A stretch of DNA of 42,503 nucleotides from Clostridia bacterium (lineage in GTDB: Bacteria > Bacillota_A > Clostridia > Christensenellales > UBA1242), in assembly GCA_017403205.1 (NCBI GenBank), contig JAFQOM010000106.1:1-42503 (forward strand). Reading direction: 5' to 3'. Of the stretch, positions 6,550 through 14,687 are shown piece by piece. Each line of letters begins with the position of its first letter. The stretch's first letter is position 1. Made by a program: the position numbers and the translations under genes. Below the pieces are notes generated by a model that did no database searches, was not told the DNA's origin, and saw only the letters and a program-made list of their open reading frames with translations.

Positions 6550-7581
6550 ATGAATAAATTAAAAAAAATATTGCTTTGCGTCTGCCTGTTGTTTGTAAGT
6601 ATTATATCGTTTGGTTGCTCTTCTGTAACCATGAATACGACGTTAAAAAACAATGGTGCGATTGTTGCAAGTATTGATGTTGAGTTAACAGGTTCCTTAT
6701 CAACCAAAAGAAAGGCTTATCAAATTGCAAAAGAATATTATCAACAACTTGATAAGGCGTATGAAGAGAATATTATAAAAATGTTTTCTGGCATATATAG
6801 CGATGTTGATGCATTTGTAAATGATATGGATGCAACTACAAAAATAAGTTACATTTTAACAAAAAATCCAAACTACATAGCGGGTGATACAAAGCAAGCG
6901 CCTGCAATTGAAAATTTAGAACAAAGTAACTTTATGTATGTTGAAAAAACCTTTGCATCTGTATATGCATATTTATTTTACTTTTATCCAGATGCGTTTG
7001 AGTATAACGCCACAGAAAAAAAGGTAAAGGTTAGTGCAGAATACAAATCTTTAGTAGATATACCGTTAATAAGCAGCTATGAAGAAGAAAACAGTCTTTT
7101 TGTTGATAAAATAATACAAACATGCAACCCATTTTATTACAACGGCAAAGAGCCAGAGTTTTTATATGATAAAACAATTAATGTTTCTGGCTTGACGTTA
7201 AACATTAAAATTGGGGATAAACTAGTAAATATTTTAGCGGAAGCCTTTGGTTTTGCCGACAGAGAATCTGCAGAAGAGGCTGTTAAATTATATTTTAATT
7301 TTTCTACCCCTTACAGGCGTGTTTATAGTGACGGAACACTTTCGCGAACGGGGTTAGGATATACCCACTCTTGGCAAATTGAAAATGTAAATTCTTCAAT
7401 AAAATTGTGGAGACATTTTGCAAACTACTTACCTTGGTATGTTTCAGCTGCAGTATTGGTTGTTGTGGGAACAATTATTGCTTTTATTGTAGTTTATGTT
7501 GTAAAAAAATCAAAAAAAGCAAAGGGTATGAAAGCATTGCAAAAAATTGCAAATTTAGAAAATAAAAAAAATGATAAATAA
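6550..7581 (+). CDS. lipoprotein with an additional C-terminal membrane anchor
   Basis: The family is not recognised. The 343-residue product starts with a lipoprotein signal: KKILLCVCLLFVSIISFGCSS, where the lipobox SFGC gives a lipidated Cys near residue 23. A soluble domain rich in Tyr and acidic residues follows (about 25-295), predicted to lie outside the cell. Near the C-terminus, YVSAAVLVVVGTIIAFIVV is a transmembrane helix followed by a Lys-rich cytoplasmic tail. Hence both ends would be fixed to the membrane. The RBS AAAAAGGAGG is strong. The next gene, 21 bases downstream, encodes a small two-helix membrane protein with a basic N-terminus, so the two could form a complex. No catalytic motif is visible. 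Confidence 0.7.
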   Translation: MNKLKKILLCVCLLFVSIISFGCSSVTMNTTLKNNGAIVASIDVELTGSLSTKRKAYQIAKEYYQQLDKAYEENIIKMFSGIYSDVDAFVNDMDATTKISYILTKNPNYIAGDTKQAPAIENLEQSNFMYVEKTFASVYAYLFYFYPDAFEYNATEKKVKVSAEYKSLVDIPLISSYEEENSLFVDKIIQTCNPFYYNGKEPEFLYDKTINVSGLTLNIKIGDKLVNILAEAFGFADRESAEEAVKLYFNFSTPYRRVYSDGTLSRTGLGYTHSWQIENVNSSIKLWRHFANYLPWYVSAAVLVVVGTIIAFIVVYVVKKSKKAKGMKALQKIANLENKKNDK

Positions 7582-7602
7582 CTTTTAAAAAGGGAAAAAG
7601 AA

Positions 7603-7902
7603 ATGTCAAAAAAGAAAAAGTTAAAAACAATGCAAAGAGAAGTTTTGTCAACAAAAGAACTTTTTATTAAGTATGCAAAACGCTATGGTATTGTTTTGGC
7701 AATAGCTGCGCCAATTATTATGTTTATTAACTATTTTATTTCAACAAAAGTTGAAGGTTATGAAGGACCTGTTGCTTTTTTTGTTGCTTTTGCCATGCTA
7801 CTACTTGCTTGTTTTATAGGTTTAATTATTTTTACTAAAAAAGACGATAAGCAAAAAAAATATCAAACCAAAGAAAACGAAAGAGACCCTTTTGCAGACT
7901 AA
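7603..7902 (+). CDS. small two-helix membrane protein
   Basis: A 99-residue protein with a basic N-terminus (SKKKKLK), two hydrophobic helices (YGIVLAIAAPIIMFINYF at about 29-46 and VAFFVAFAMLLLACFIGLII at about 58-77) and a charged tail with KDDKQKK and RDPFAD. Both ends probably face the cytoplasm. It follows the lipoprotein gene closely with RBS AAAAAGGG, so the two are likely cotranscribed and possibly partners. Family not recognised. About 70 bases later dnaB has its own promoter. Confidence 0.7.
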   Translation: MSKKKKLKTMQREVLSTKELFIKYAKRYGIVLAIAAPIIMFINYFISTKVEGYEGPVAFFVAFAMLLLACFIGLIIFTKKDDKQKKYQTKENERDPFAD

Positions 7903-7970
7903 CAACTTTAGCTTAATAAAATTTAGATTTTTATAGTTTGCACAAATAAATTTTTAAAACAAAATAACTC

Positions 7971-7998
7971 TTGAAATTCTTTATTTATATATTAAAAT
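7971..7998 (+). promoter_or_regulatory. sigma-A promoter for dnaB
   Basis: TTGAAA (7971-7976), 16-base spacer, TAAAAT (7993-7998). The start codon at 8036 follows AAGGAAAGG. Confidence 0.6.
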
Positions 7999-8035
7999 AG
8001 TGTGTAGTTATATAAAAAGGAAAGGTTTTTACTTT

Positions 8036-9493
8036 ATGGATAAAAAAACAAAACTTCAACCAAGATCTATACCAAATAATATTGAAGCAGAACAAAGCAT
8101 TTTGGGCTGTAATTTGTTAGATGACAATGTTGCTATTCAAATTATGAGCATGTTAAAACCAGAAGACTTTTATACAGAAGCACACAAAACTATTTTTGAG
8201 GCAATGACCACTATTCACGCGGCAAGCAAGCCTATAGATTATGTAACATTAACAGATGAACTTGAGCGCATGGGGGCTTTAGAAGCGATTGGTGGAATTG
8301 ATTATATTACAACCTTAACAAACGTCGTTCCAAGTTCTGCCAACTATAAGCATTATGCAGATATTGTAAAGCGCACATCTCTTATGCGCAAACTTATAAG
8401 GTCTAGCCAAGAAATTATAGAAAAAGCATATGAAGGACAAGAAGAAAACATTTTAGGGTTTGCAGAAAAAACTATTTTTGATATATCTGAGCAAGAAGAT
8501 TTTTCTTCTCTTGTTGCAATAGGCGATACTCTTGATGATGTTTTAAATAAATTTGAAGAAATTGATAAAAATGGCGGACAGGTTAGAGGTATTACAACTG
8601 GGCTTGAAAGTCTTGACAAACTTACAGGCGGATTGCAACGTAGTGATCTTATATTGCTTGCTGCCCGTCCATCTGTTGGTAAAACAAGTTTGGCTATGAA
8701 TATTGTTAATAATGCGGCGTTACTTGGCAAACATAAAGTTGCGGTTTTCTCTCTTGAAATGCCTAAAGAACAAATAACTCAAAGAACACTTTGCAGCGTA
8801 AGTGGCGTTAGTATGGAAAAAGCTTTAAAAGGCAAACTTCAACCAAGTGATTGGTCTGCATTATGGGAGGGTAGCAAAAAACTAAGCGAAGCTAAAATTT
8901 ATATAGATGATTCTTCAATGAACACATCAGTTCAAATTTTAAGCAAGTGCAGAAGATTAAAGCGTGAACAAGGTGGTTTAGATCTTGTTATGATTGACTA
9001 TTTGCAACTTATGAGCCCTGCAAAAAAATCTAAAGACTCTAATCGTCAAAATGAAGTTGCTGAAATAACAAGAAATTTAAAAATTGCAGCACGTGAGTTA
9101 CAAGTGCCAATTATATTATTATCTCAATTAAGTCGTGACATTGAAAAACGTGAAGGCCACGAACCAGTACTTTCTGATTTAAGAGAATCTGGCGCCATTG
9201 AGCAAGACGCAGATATTGTTATGTTTATTCATAACCCATCAAGATATGGCGACTTGCAAGTAGAAGACGGCCCAAACATTTGTGAACTTATTGTTGCAAA
9301 ACACCGTAATGGTAGCTTAGCTAAAATTAAGCTTAAATGGATACCGGAAATTACAACTTTTGTGGATGTTGGCGCAAGCAGCGATAAAAAGAGTTTAGAG
9401 CAAATGGCCCCACCTCCACCACCGCCACCAGCTTATGCAGATCAAGAAATTGTTATGCAAGAAACTGATGGTTTAGATGAATTTGATTTTTAA
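8036..9493 (+). CDS. dnaB: replicative DNA helicase DnaB
   Basis: A 485-residue hexameric helicase that unwinds the lagging-strand template ahead of the replisome. The N-terminal domain begins PNNIEAEQSILG, as usual; the RecA-like domain has Walker A ARPSVGKT (210-217), Walker B LVMIDYLQLM, the Q-like SQLSRDIEKR and the SDLRESGAIEQDAD segment. A short C-terminal extension contains seven prolines in a row near residue 460 and an acidic end, which would be a flexible tail; similar tails occur in some relatives but this one is distinctive. The start at 8036 is preferred because IPNNIEAEQ then sits at the standard distance and an RBS precedes it. It is the E. coli-type DnaB (DnaC in Bacillus naming). 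alaS follows by 58 bases. Confidence 0.96.
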   Translation: MDKKTKLQPRSIPNNIEAEQSILGCNLLDDNVAIQIMSMLKPEDFYTEAHKTIFEAMTTIHAASKPIDYVTLTDELERMGALEAIGGIDYITTLTNVVPSSANYKHYADIVKRTSLMRKLIRSSQEIIEKAYEGQEENILGFAEKTIFDISEQEDFSSLVAIGDTLDDVLNKFEEIDKNGGQVRGITTGLESLDKLTGGLQRSDLILLAARPSVGKTSLAMNIVNNAALLGKHKVAVFSLEMPKEQITQRTLCSVSGVSMEKALKGKLQPSDWSALWEGSKKLSEAKIYIDDSSMNTSVQILSKCRRLKREQGGLDLVMIDYLQLMSPAKKSKDSNRQNEVAEITRNLKIAARELQVPIILLSQLSRDIEKREGHEPVLSDLRESGAIEQDADIVMFIHNPSRYGDLQVEDGPNICELIVAKHRNGSLAKIKLKWIPEITTFVDVGASSDKKSLEQMAPPPPPPPAYADQEIVMQETDGLDEFDF

Positions 9494-9551
9494 AATAAAA
9501 ACATAAAACAGATTTAAACATGTTTTATTGTACTTAAAATTAGGAGAAAAA

Positions 9552-11339
9552 ATGAAAAAACTTACAGCAAAACAACTAAGAGAAATGTGGATAAAATTTT
9601 ATAAAGAAAAAGGCCATGCTTTTATTCCATCAGCATCTCTTGTGCCAGAAAACGATCCTTCTGTTTTGTTTACAACAGCTGGTATGCATCCGCTTGTTCC
9701 TTATTTGCTAGGCGAAAAACACCCATGCGGCAAAAGGCTTGTTGACGTTCAAAAATGTGTTAGAACAGGCGACATAGATGAAGTTGGTGACAATTATCAC
9801 TGCACCTTTTTTGAAATGCTTGGTAATTGGAGTTTGGGCGATTATTTTAAAAAAGAAAAAATTGCATGGAGTTTTGAATTTTTAACAAGCCCAAAATATC
9901 TAGACATACCAAAAGAAGATTTAGCGGTAACAGTTTTTGCCGGTGATGAAACTGCTCCAAGAGATATGGAAAGTTATGAAAACTGGAAAAAGTGTGGCAT
10001 ACCTGATGAAAGAATATTCTTTTTACCAAAAGAACACAACTGGTGGATTTTGGCAAGCGGCGTAGGCCCTTGTGGACCTGATAGCGAAATGTTTATTGAT
10101 ACAGGCAAGCCAAAGTGTTGTGAAGATTGCTCTCCGGCTTGCAGCTGTGGTAAATACGTTGAAGTTGGTAATGATGTTTACATGGAATATGTAAAAACAA
10201 CAAAAGACGGTGAAATTAAACAAAACCCACAAAAAAATGTTGATACTGGCTTTGGGTTGGATAGATTATTGTATATTTCTAACGGTTTAGAAAGTGTTTA
10301 TGATACAGAACTTTTTGTGCCTATTATTAAAAAAGTTGAAGAGCTTAGTGGCAAACAATATAATCAAGATGAACAAACCAAAAGAAACATGCGCATTATA
10401 GCGGACCATATTAGAGCGTCTGTATTTATTATTAGTGACGGCGTAACTCCATTAAATGTTGGTCAAGGATATGTTTTAAGAAGATTGTTAAGGCGTGCTA
10501 TTAATTGTGCAAGTAGGCTTGGTTTTGAAGGTAATAAACTAAGTGAGCTTGTAAGTTGTGTTGTTGATACTTATAAAGAGTTTTATACCGAACTTCCAGA
10601 AAAGAAAATATTTGTAGAGCAAACCATTATTGCAGAATGCGAAAAATTTTCTAAAACACTTGAAACAGGTATTAAGGAATTTGAAAAAGTTGCAAGTTTT
10701 TGCAGAGACGGCAAACTTAGTGGTAAAACAGCTTTTAGATTGTATGATACTTTTGGTTTTCCGTTTGAACTTACAAAAGAGTTGGCTTTAGAAAAGAACT
10801 TAACCGTTAATGAAGAAGAGTATCAAGAAGCTTTTAAAAAACACCAGGAAAAATCTAAAGCTAACAACGATAAAGTGTTTAAAGGAGGCCTTGCAGATAC
10901 TGGAGAACAAACAACAAAACTTCATACTGCCGTACATATTTTGCAAGCAGGATTAAGGAAGTTAATTAGTTCAGATATTTATCAAAAGGGTAGTAATATT
11001 ACAAGCGAAAGATTAAGGTTTGACTTTAACTGTGATCATAAGCTTACAGAAGAAGAAAAACAAAAACTAGAAGATTTTGTAAATGATGTTATTAAAAAAG
11101 ACATACCAGTTGTATGTGAAGAAATGACACTTGATCAAGCAAAAGAAAAAGGCGCTTTGGGTGTTTTTGAACACAAATATGGCGATGTAGTAAAAGTATA
11201 CACAATTGATGGTGTAAGTTGTGAAATTTGTGGTGGCCCACACGCTTCAAGAACTGGCGAACTTAAAAAGTTTAAGATTATTAAAGAAGAATCAAGTAGT
11301 GCTGGTGTAAGAAGAATTAAAGCAACTATAGAGGCATAA
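9552..11339 (+). CDS. alaS: alanyl-tRNA synthetase, unusually short form
   Basis: This enzyme charges tRNA-Ala with alanine. At 595 residues it is far below the ~870 usual for bacteria. The class II core is complete (LFTTAGMHPLVPYLLG, HCTFFEMLGNWSLGDYF motif 2 region, GFGLDRLL motif 3). A Cys-rich insertion CCEDCSPACSC (189-199) may bind zinc. The editing site is present: HTAVH (458-462), then CEICGGPH (557-564). What is missing is the beta-barrel stretch that normally precedes HTATH, since the core passes from KANNDKVFKGG almost straight to HTAVH, and the whole C-terminal DHHA1/C-Ala domain, because the protein stops after GVRRIKATIEA. Start chosen after TTAGGAG. It probably works as a monomer. 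A second longer alaS elsewhere cannot be excluded. Confidence 0.93.
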   Translation: MKKLTAKQLREMWIKFYKEKGHAFIPSASLVPENDPSVLFTTAGMHPLVPYLLGEKHPCGKRLVDVQKCVRTGDIDEVGDNYHCTFFEMLGNWSLGDYFKKEKIAWSFEFLTSPKYLDIPKEDLAVTVFAGDETAPRDMESYENWKKCGIPDERIFFLPKEHNWWILASGVGPCGPDSEMFIDTGKPKCCEDCSPACSCGKYVEVGNDVYMEYVKTTKDGEIKQNPQKNVDTGFGLDRLLYISNGLESVYDTELFVPIIKKVEELSGKQYNQDEQTKRNMRIIADHIRASVFIISDGVTPLNVGQGYVLRRLLRRAINCASRLGFEGNKLSELVSCVVDTYKEFYTELPEKKIFVEQTIIAECEKFSKTLETGIKEFEKVASFCRDGKLSGKTAFRLYDTFGFPFELTKELALEKNLTVNEEEYQEAFKKHQEKSKANNDKVFKGGLADTGEQTTKLHTAVHILQAGLRKLISSDIYQKGSNITSERLRFDFNCDHKLTEEEKQKLEDFVNDVIKKDIPVVCEEMTLDQAKEKGALGVFEHKYGDVVKVYTIDGVSCEICGGPHASRTGELKKFKIIKEESSSAGVRRIKATIEA

Positions 11340-11385
11340 TAAATATTTTAAAAATTAAAACTAAAACAGCGGAGGAAAGGGGTAA

Positions 11386-13035
11386 ATGAAATTATTTAAA
11401 AAATTTTTAATTTGGCTTGCCATAGCTTTGGGTGTACTTGTTGCCGCCTTTTTAGCTGTTTTTGCTTATATGTATTTTGCGCCAGGCACAAGTGTTTTGG
11501 GGTTTGAATATGTGTTGTCTAAAGACAATACTCAAAAGACATATACCGAATCTACCGACCTATCGGTCAGCGGGCTACAAGCCTTAGAAATAGTAACAGA
11601 TAGAACGGATATCTTCATATGCCCAAACGCAGAGTCGAGAGAATTAAAAGTAGAAAGGTATTTTGACTTTTCTGGGTTTACAAAGTCCGTTAATGCAAAC
11701 TTAAGTGTTTTAGAAACAATTGAAAAAAGATCATTTGATGAAAAGACAACGGCTTTTGACAAAACATTTAGAATAGTTGTTAACGAGCCTTCTGGTTGGG
11801 TTTCTAAAAACAATTCAAAAATTGTTGTTAGGGTACCAACAGAAATAGATATAAACACGATATATGCAAAGTCAAATGGCGGAAATATATATTATTATTC
11901 AGATGTTGAAAAGGTAGATGGTTATTTAAAATGTTCTGACTTGTATTTAAAAACAGATGATTCTGGCATAATAAACATTACAAGTCTTAGGGAAGTTGCA
12001 AATTATTATTTAACTAGTGGCGATGGTAATGTAATTTTTAATCAAGAAGGCACTGTTTCTTGCACTGAGGATATGAAGTTTTATACAAATAGAGGCGTTC
12101 TTGATATAGATACAACATTAAAAGTAAGAAACTTGTACATCAATTCAAACAATTCAAAAATTGGTCCACAGGTAAATGTTTATAATCTTGATGGAAATTT
12201 AAATGTTAATGCTAAAAGTGGCAGATACAAAATAAGTACAATTGGTAGTGTGGCTAAACCAAAATTAGTTGCAATGAACTTAGAAAATGCAGAAATAAAT
12301 TTTGGGACAGTAAATGCAAGAGTATCTATACTTGCAGATACAAATGATGTAAATAACAAGGTTTATATTAACAATCTTTTTGCAGCTGAAAAAGAAAATA
12401 ATTTTAACATTGGTAGTGGAAGCTTAACTATAAACAAACTTGTTGGAAACATTGCGGCTGACTTATCAAGTGGAAATATAAACATATTAGAGGCAGATCA
12501 TTTAAGCAGTGTTTATGTTTATTCAACTTCTGGTGATATAAACGTAAAATATAAAGAGTATGCTGAAGATAATTACAATACAAAATTAATAATATTAACT
12601 CATACCGGGGATGTTGATATTTCAAACATAAGTTGCAGTTCAGAAATAACTGTTTTAGAAAATAGCGCAAACAGTCGTTTAAATTTGTCTTATTGTGCTG
12701 TGGCAAATAAAAACGGAACTGGATTAGAACATTTTATAAAAGCAAAAGATAGAAAAGTTAATTTTGCGGTAACAACAAACAGTGAGGCTTTTAAATGCAG
12801 ATTGTTAACCACAACAGATATTAAATACACTGGTACAGCTTTTGCTATTAAGGTTTTAGAAAGTGATGCTGATTATTTGTTAAACCAAAACGAATATAAG
12901 GATCATTATAAAAATAATTATAGGGTTGGTTATGTTCTTGATGACTTAAGTGGGCCAATTAACGACTATATAACATATGGTAAAATATTAATTGAAACAA
13001 CAAATGATATATATGTTTCAGAAAAAAGTAATTAA
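11386..13035 (+). CDS. membrane-anchored beta-repeat protein (DUF4097-like)
   Basis: A 549-residue protein with an N-terminal membrane helix (FLIWLAIALGVLVAAFLAVFA region, residues 6-28) and a long extracellular part of short beta strands with Asn, Ser, Gly and Asp turns: SNGGNIYYYSD, TSGDGNVIF, SSGNINILEAD, STSGDINVKY and HTGDVDISN. The repeated SGxxNI/GDI pattern every ~20 residues is typical of beta-solenoid proteins in the DUF4097/DUF2807 adhesin-like group. It has no lipobox. The RBS GGAGGAAAGG is good. It lies between alaS and a strong terminator, and may share the alaS transcript. A role in the cell envelope is likely; no enzymatic motif is seen. Confidence 0.65.
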   Translation: MKLFKKFLIWLAIALGVLVAAFLAVFAYMYFAPGTSVLGFEYVLSKDNTQKTYTESTDLSVSGLQALEIVTDRTDIFICPNAESRELKVERYFDFSGFTKSVNANLSVLETIEKRSFDEKTTAFDKTFRIVVNEPSGWVSKNNSKIVVRVPTEIDINTIYAKSNGGNIYYYSDVEKVDGYLKCSDLYLKTDDSGIINITSLREVANYYLTSGDGNVIFNQEGTVSCTEDMKFYTNRGVLDIDTTLKVRNLYINSNNSKIGPQVNVYNLDGNLNVNAKSGRYKISTIGSVAKPKLVAMNLENAEINFGTVNARVSILADTNDVNNKVYINNLFAAEKENNFNIGSGSLTINKLVGNIAADLSSGNINILEADHLSSVYVYSTSGDINVKYKEYAEDNYNTKLIILTHTGDVDISNISCSSEITVLENSANSRLNLSYCAVANKNGTGLEHFIKAKDRKVNFAVTTNSEAFKCRLLTTTDIKYTGTAFAIKVLESDADYLLNQNEYKDHYKNNYRVGYVLDDLSGPINDYITYGKILIETTNDIYVSEKSN

Positions 13036-13043
13036 ACAAAAAT

Positions 13044-13077
13044 AAAGACGCTTTATTCTTTAATAAAGCGTCTTTTT
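13044..13077. terminator. bidirectional terminator between the beta-repeat gene and spoIIP
   Basis: Perfect 14-bp stem (AAAGACGCTTTATT / AATAAAGCGTCTTT), 4-base loop and T-run on the plus side; A-run on the other side serves the minus-strand gene ending at 13085. Confidence 0.9.
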
Positions 13078-13084
13078 GTTTATA

Positions 13085-14275
13085 TTATTTTTCTTTTTTA
13101 ATTTTATTTTGTTTTTCGTGCTTAATTTTTCTCCTGTGGGCAAAAAAGGCAACAAAACATAAAAGTACAACACCAACAAATGTAAATACAACCACATTTG
13201 TTATATGTTTGTTATGATGGATAATTGTATTTTTGTTGTTTAATACATTATTTATTAAATTTTTTTCGTTTTCTATTTTGTCTGTAATTGTTAAAGAATT
13301 GTCTTCTTCAATTACAGTAGAAAAAAGTGTTTTATCTACAACTTCTGCTAAATTCTTTGTAGTGTTTAAAACCAATTCTTTTTCTGCTAAATATGTGCCC
13401 ATTTCAAAAAGTAGGCCTTTTGATGTTAACTCTTGATTATAATTACCTTTGGCGTAATAAATATCTAAAAACAACCAAGGACAATATTCTTCTGCAACGG
13501 TTACAAGATACATTGCAAATTGTAAGTTTGCATCTTTATTTGGATTTTTTTGCCCAACTACAATTCTGACTTTACATCTTTCAACACCATCAACCGTTTT
13601 AACATAAACATTTCTTGCAACACCGTCCCTATGTATATCAAAAAGCGCATCTGGATTTTTGTTTAATAAATCTTTTGCTGTTGACAAACTTCTAGAATAG
13701 GCATCAGAGTCATGGGGTAAATGTAAATTTTCGTTTAAATATACGGTGTATCCCAAATCTTTAAAATTGTTAGATAATTGCGTAGCAACGTCATGGATTC
13801 CACCTTTACCATATATGCTAGAGTATCCATCGCTTGGCACATAACTTTCGTCGTTGTGGGTCATATAAAGCCCAATACTTTTTTTAATAGAATTGTTTGA
13901 TAGATATAATTCAGGTTTTAAGTTTTTAATTTTTGGTTTGTTATATGTTCCTGTGTATTTGCATTGTGCAATTTGAAGATAATTGTCTACATATATAATT
14001 TCATATTCATTTAAATTTTTATCTATTATAATATCTCCAATTTCTACAAAGTTGGTTTCTGATATTAAAGCGCCATCTAAATCATATATCAAATATGTTT
14101 GCTTAGAACCGTTTTCGCTATCAGCATATGCTTTTGTATTATGCAAAAAGATTTTTGAATAGTTTTGTCCTTTAAAAAGATTGATTTTTTGAAAGCAAAT
14201 CAAATAAAAAACAAACAAAAATAAAAGCGTAAATGATAAAAAATAAGACTTTTTGCTTTTTAAATAGTTTTTCAT
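13085..14275 (-). CDS. spoIIP: stage II sporulation protein P (SpoIIP)
   Basis: SpoIIP is the amidase/endopeptidase of the DMP complex that degrades septal peptidoglycan so the mother cell can engulf the forespore. The catalytic domain shows LYMTHNDESYVPSDG (His140, Glu143), YGKGGIHDVATQLSNN, the AYSRSLSTAKDLL helix and FDIHRDG (His215), matching the catalytic His, Glu and second His of the family. The N-terminal helix SFTLLFLFVFYLICF anchors it. Unusually there is a second hydrophobic helix near the C-terminus (VVVFTFVGVVLLCFVAFFA, about 357-375) followed by a strongly basic tail, so the enzymatic part would be a loop between two membrane anchors. There is no clear RBS. It lies 45 bases after DUF1667 on the same strand. 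It shows the organism's lineage forms spores. Confidence 0.85.
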   Translation of the reverse strand: MKNYLKSKKSYFLSFTLLFLFVFYLICFQKINLFKGQNYSKIFLHNTKAYADSENGSKQTYLIYDLDGALISETNFVEIGDIIIDKNLNEYEIIYVDNYLQIAQCKYTGTYNKPKIKNLKPELYLSNNSIKKSIGLYMTHNDESYVPSDGYSSIYGKGGIHDVATQLSNNFKDLGYTVYLNENLHLPHDSDAYSRSLSTAKDLLNKNPDALFDIHRDGVARNVYVKTVDGVERCKVRIVVGQKNPNKDANLQFAMYLVTVAEEYCPWLFLDIYYAKGNYNQELTSKGLLFEMGTYLAEKELVLNTTKNLAEVVDKTLFSTVIEEDNSLTITDKIENEKNLINNVLNNKNTIIHHNKHITNVVVFTFVGVVLLCFVAFFAHRRKIKHEKQNKIKKEK

Positions 14276-14320
14276 AAAACTAGTATTTGCAAAAAGTCTA
14301 TATTTATTTGGTTTATTTGA

Positions 14321-14659
14321 TTAACAATTTATATTTGTAACAACAACGTCGCAACCAGAGTTTAAAATATTTTTAATTAATATATCTCCAATTTTAATTG
14401 ATTTTGGTTGACTGCATTTTGCAATTTCTTTTAAACAGTCTTCAACTTTTTCTTTTGCTATTGGGTTAGAAAGTTTTAAAGAAATTGTGCCAGATTTATA
14501 TTTTTTTATGGTTGTAACCATTCGCTCTGGGTGAGTAGCCTCTTTTTCACCATAAATTACACCTCTTGGGCAAGAGTTGCCCTTAACTTTTATTTGATTT
14601 GCGGTCTTTTCTACATGAAGATTGCAGCCCATAGGGCACATAATGCATACAAATTCCAT
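14321..14659 (-). CDS. DUF1667 protein, small subunit of the glycerol-3-phosphate oxidising set
   Basis: A 112-residue protein of the DUF1667 family, which is repeatedly encoded after a GlpA-like and an FAD/NAD oxidoreductase in anaerobic Firmicutes. The N-terminus has CIMCPMGC and then NSCPRG, giving four to five Cys suited to an iron-sulphur cluster or zinc; a conserved ERMVTTIKK segment follows. It probably passes electrons for the flavoproteins upstream. RBS AAAAGGA precedes ATG. It is the third gene of a leftward operon: glpA-like, oxidoreductase, DUF1667, with 28 bases to the gene before it. Confidence 0.85.
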   Translation of the reverse strand: MEFVCIMCPMGCNLHVEKTANQIKVKGNSCPRGVIYGEKEATHPERMVTTIKKYKSGTISLKLSNPIAKEKVEDCLKEIAKCSQPKSIKIGDILIKNILNSGCDVVVTNINC

Positions 14660-14687
14660 AATTAAAAGGTCCTTTTAAAAAATAAAT

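Noticed and set aside
9503..9528. Hairpin ATAAAACA/TGTTTTAT between dnaB and alaS as a terminator
   Set aside because: The stem is only 8 A-T-rich pairs with a 10-base loop and no T-run, so dnaB and alaS may be read together.
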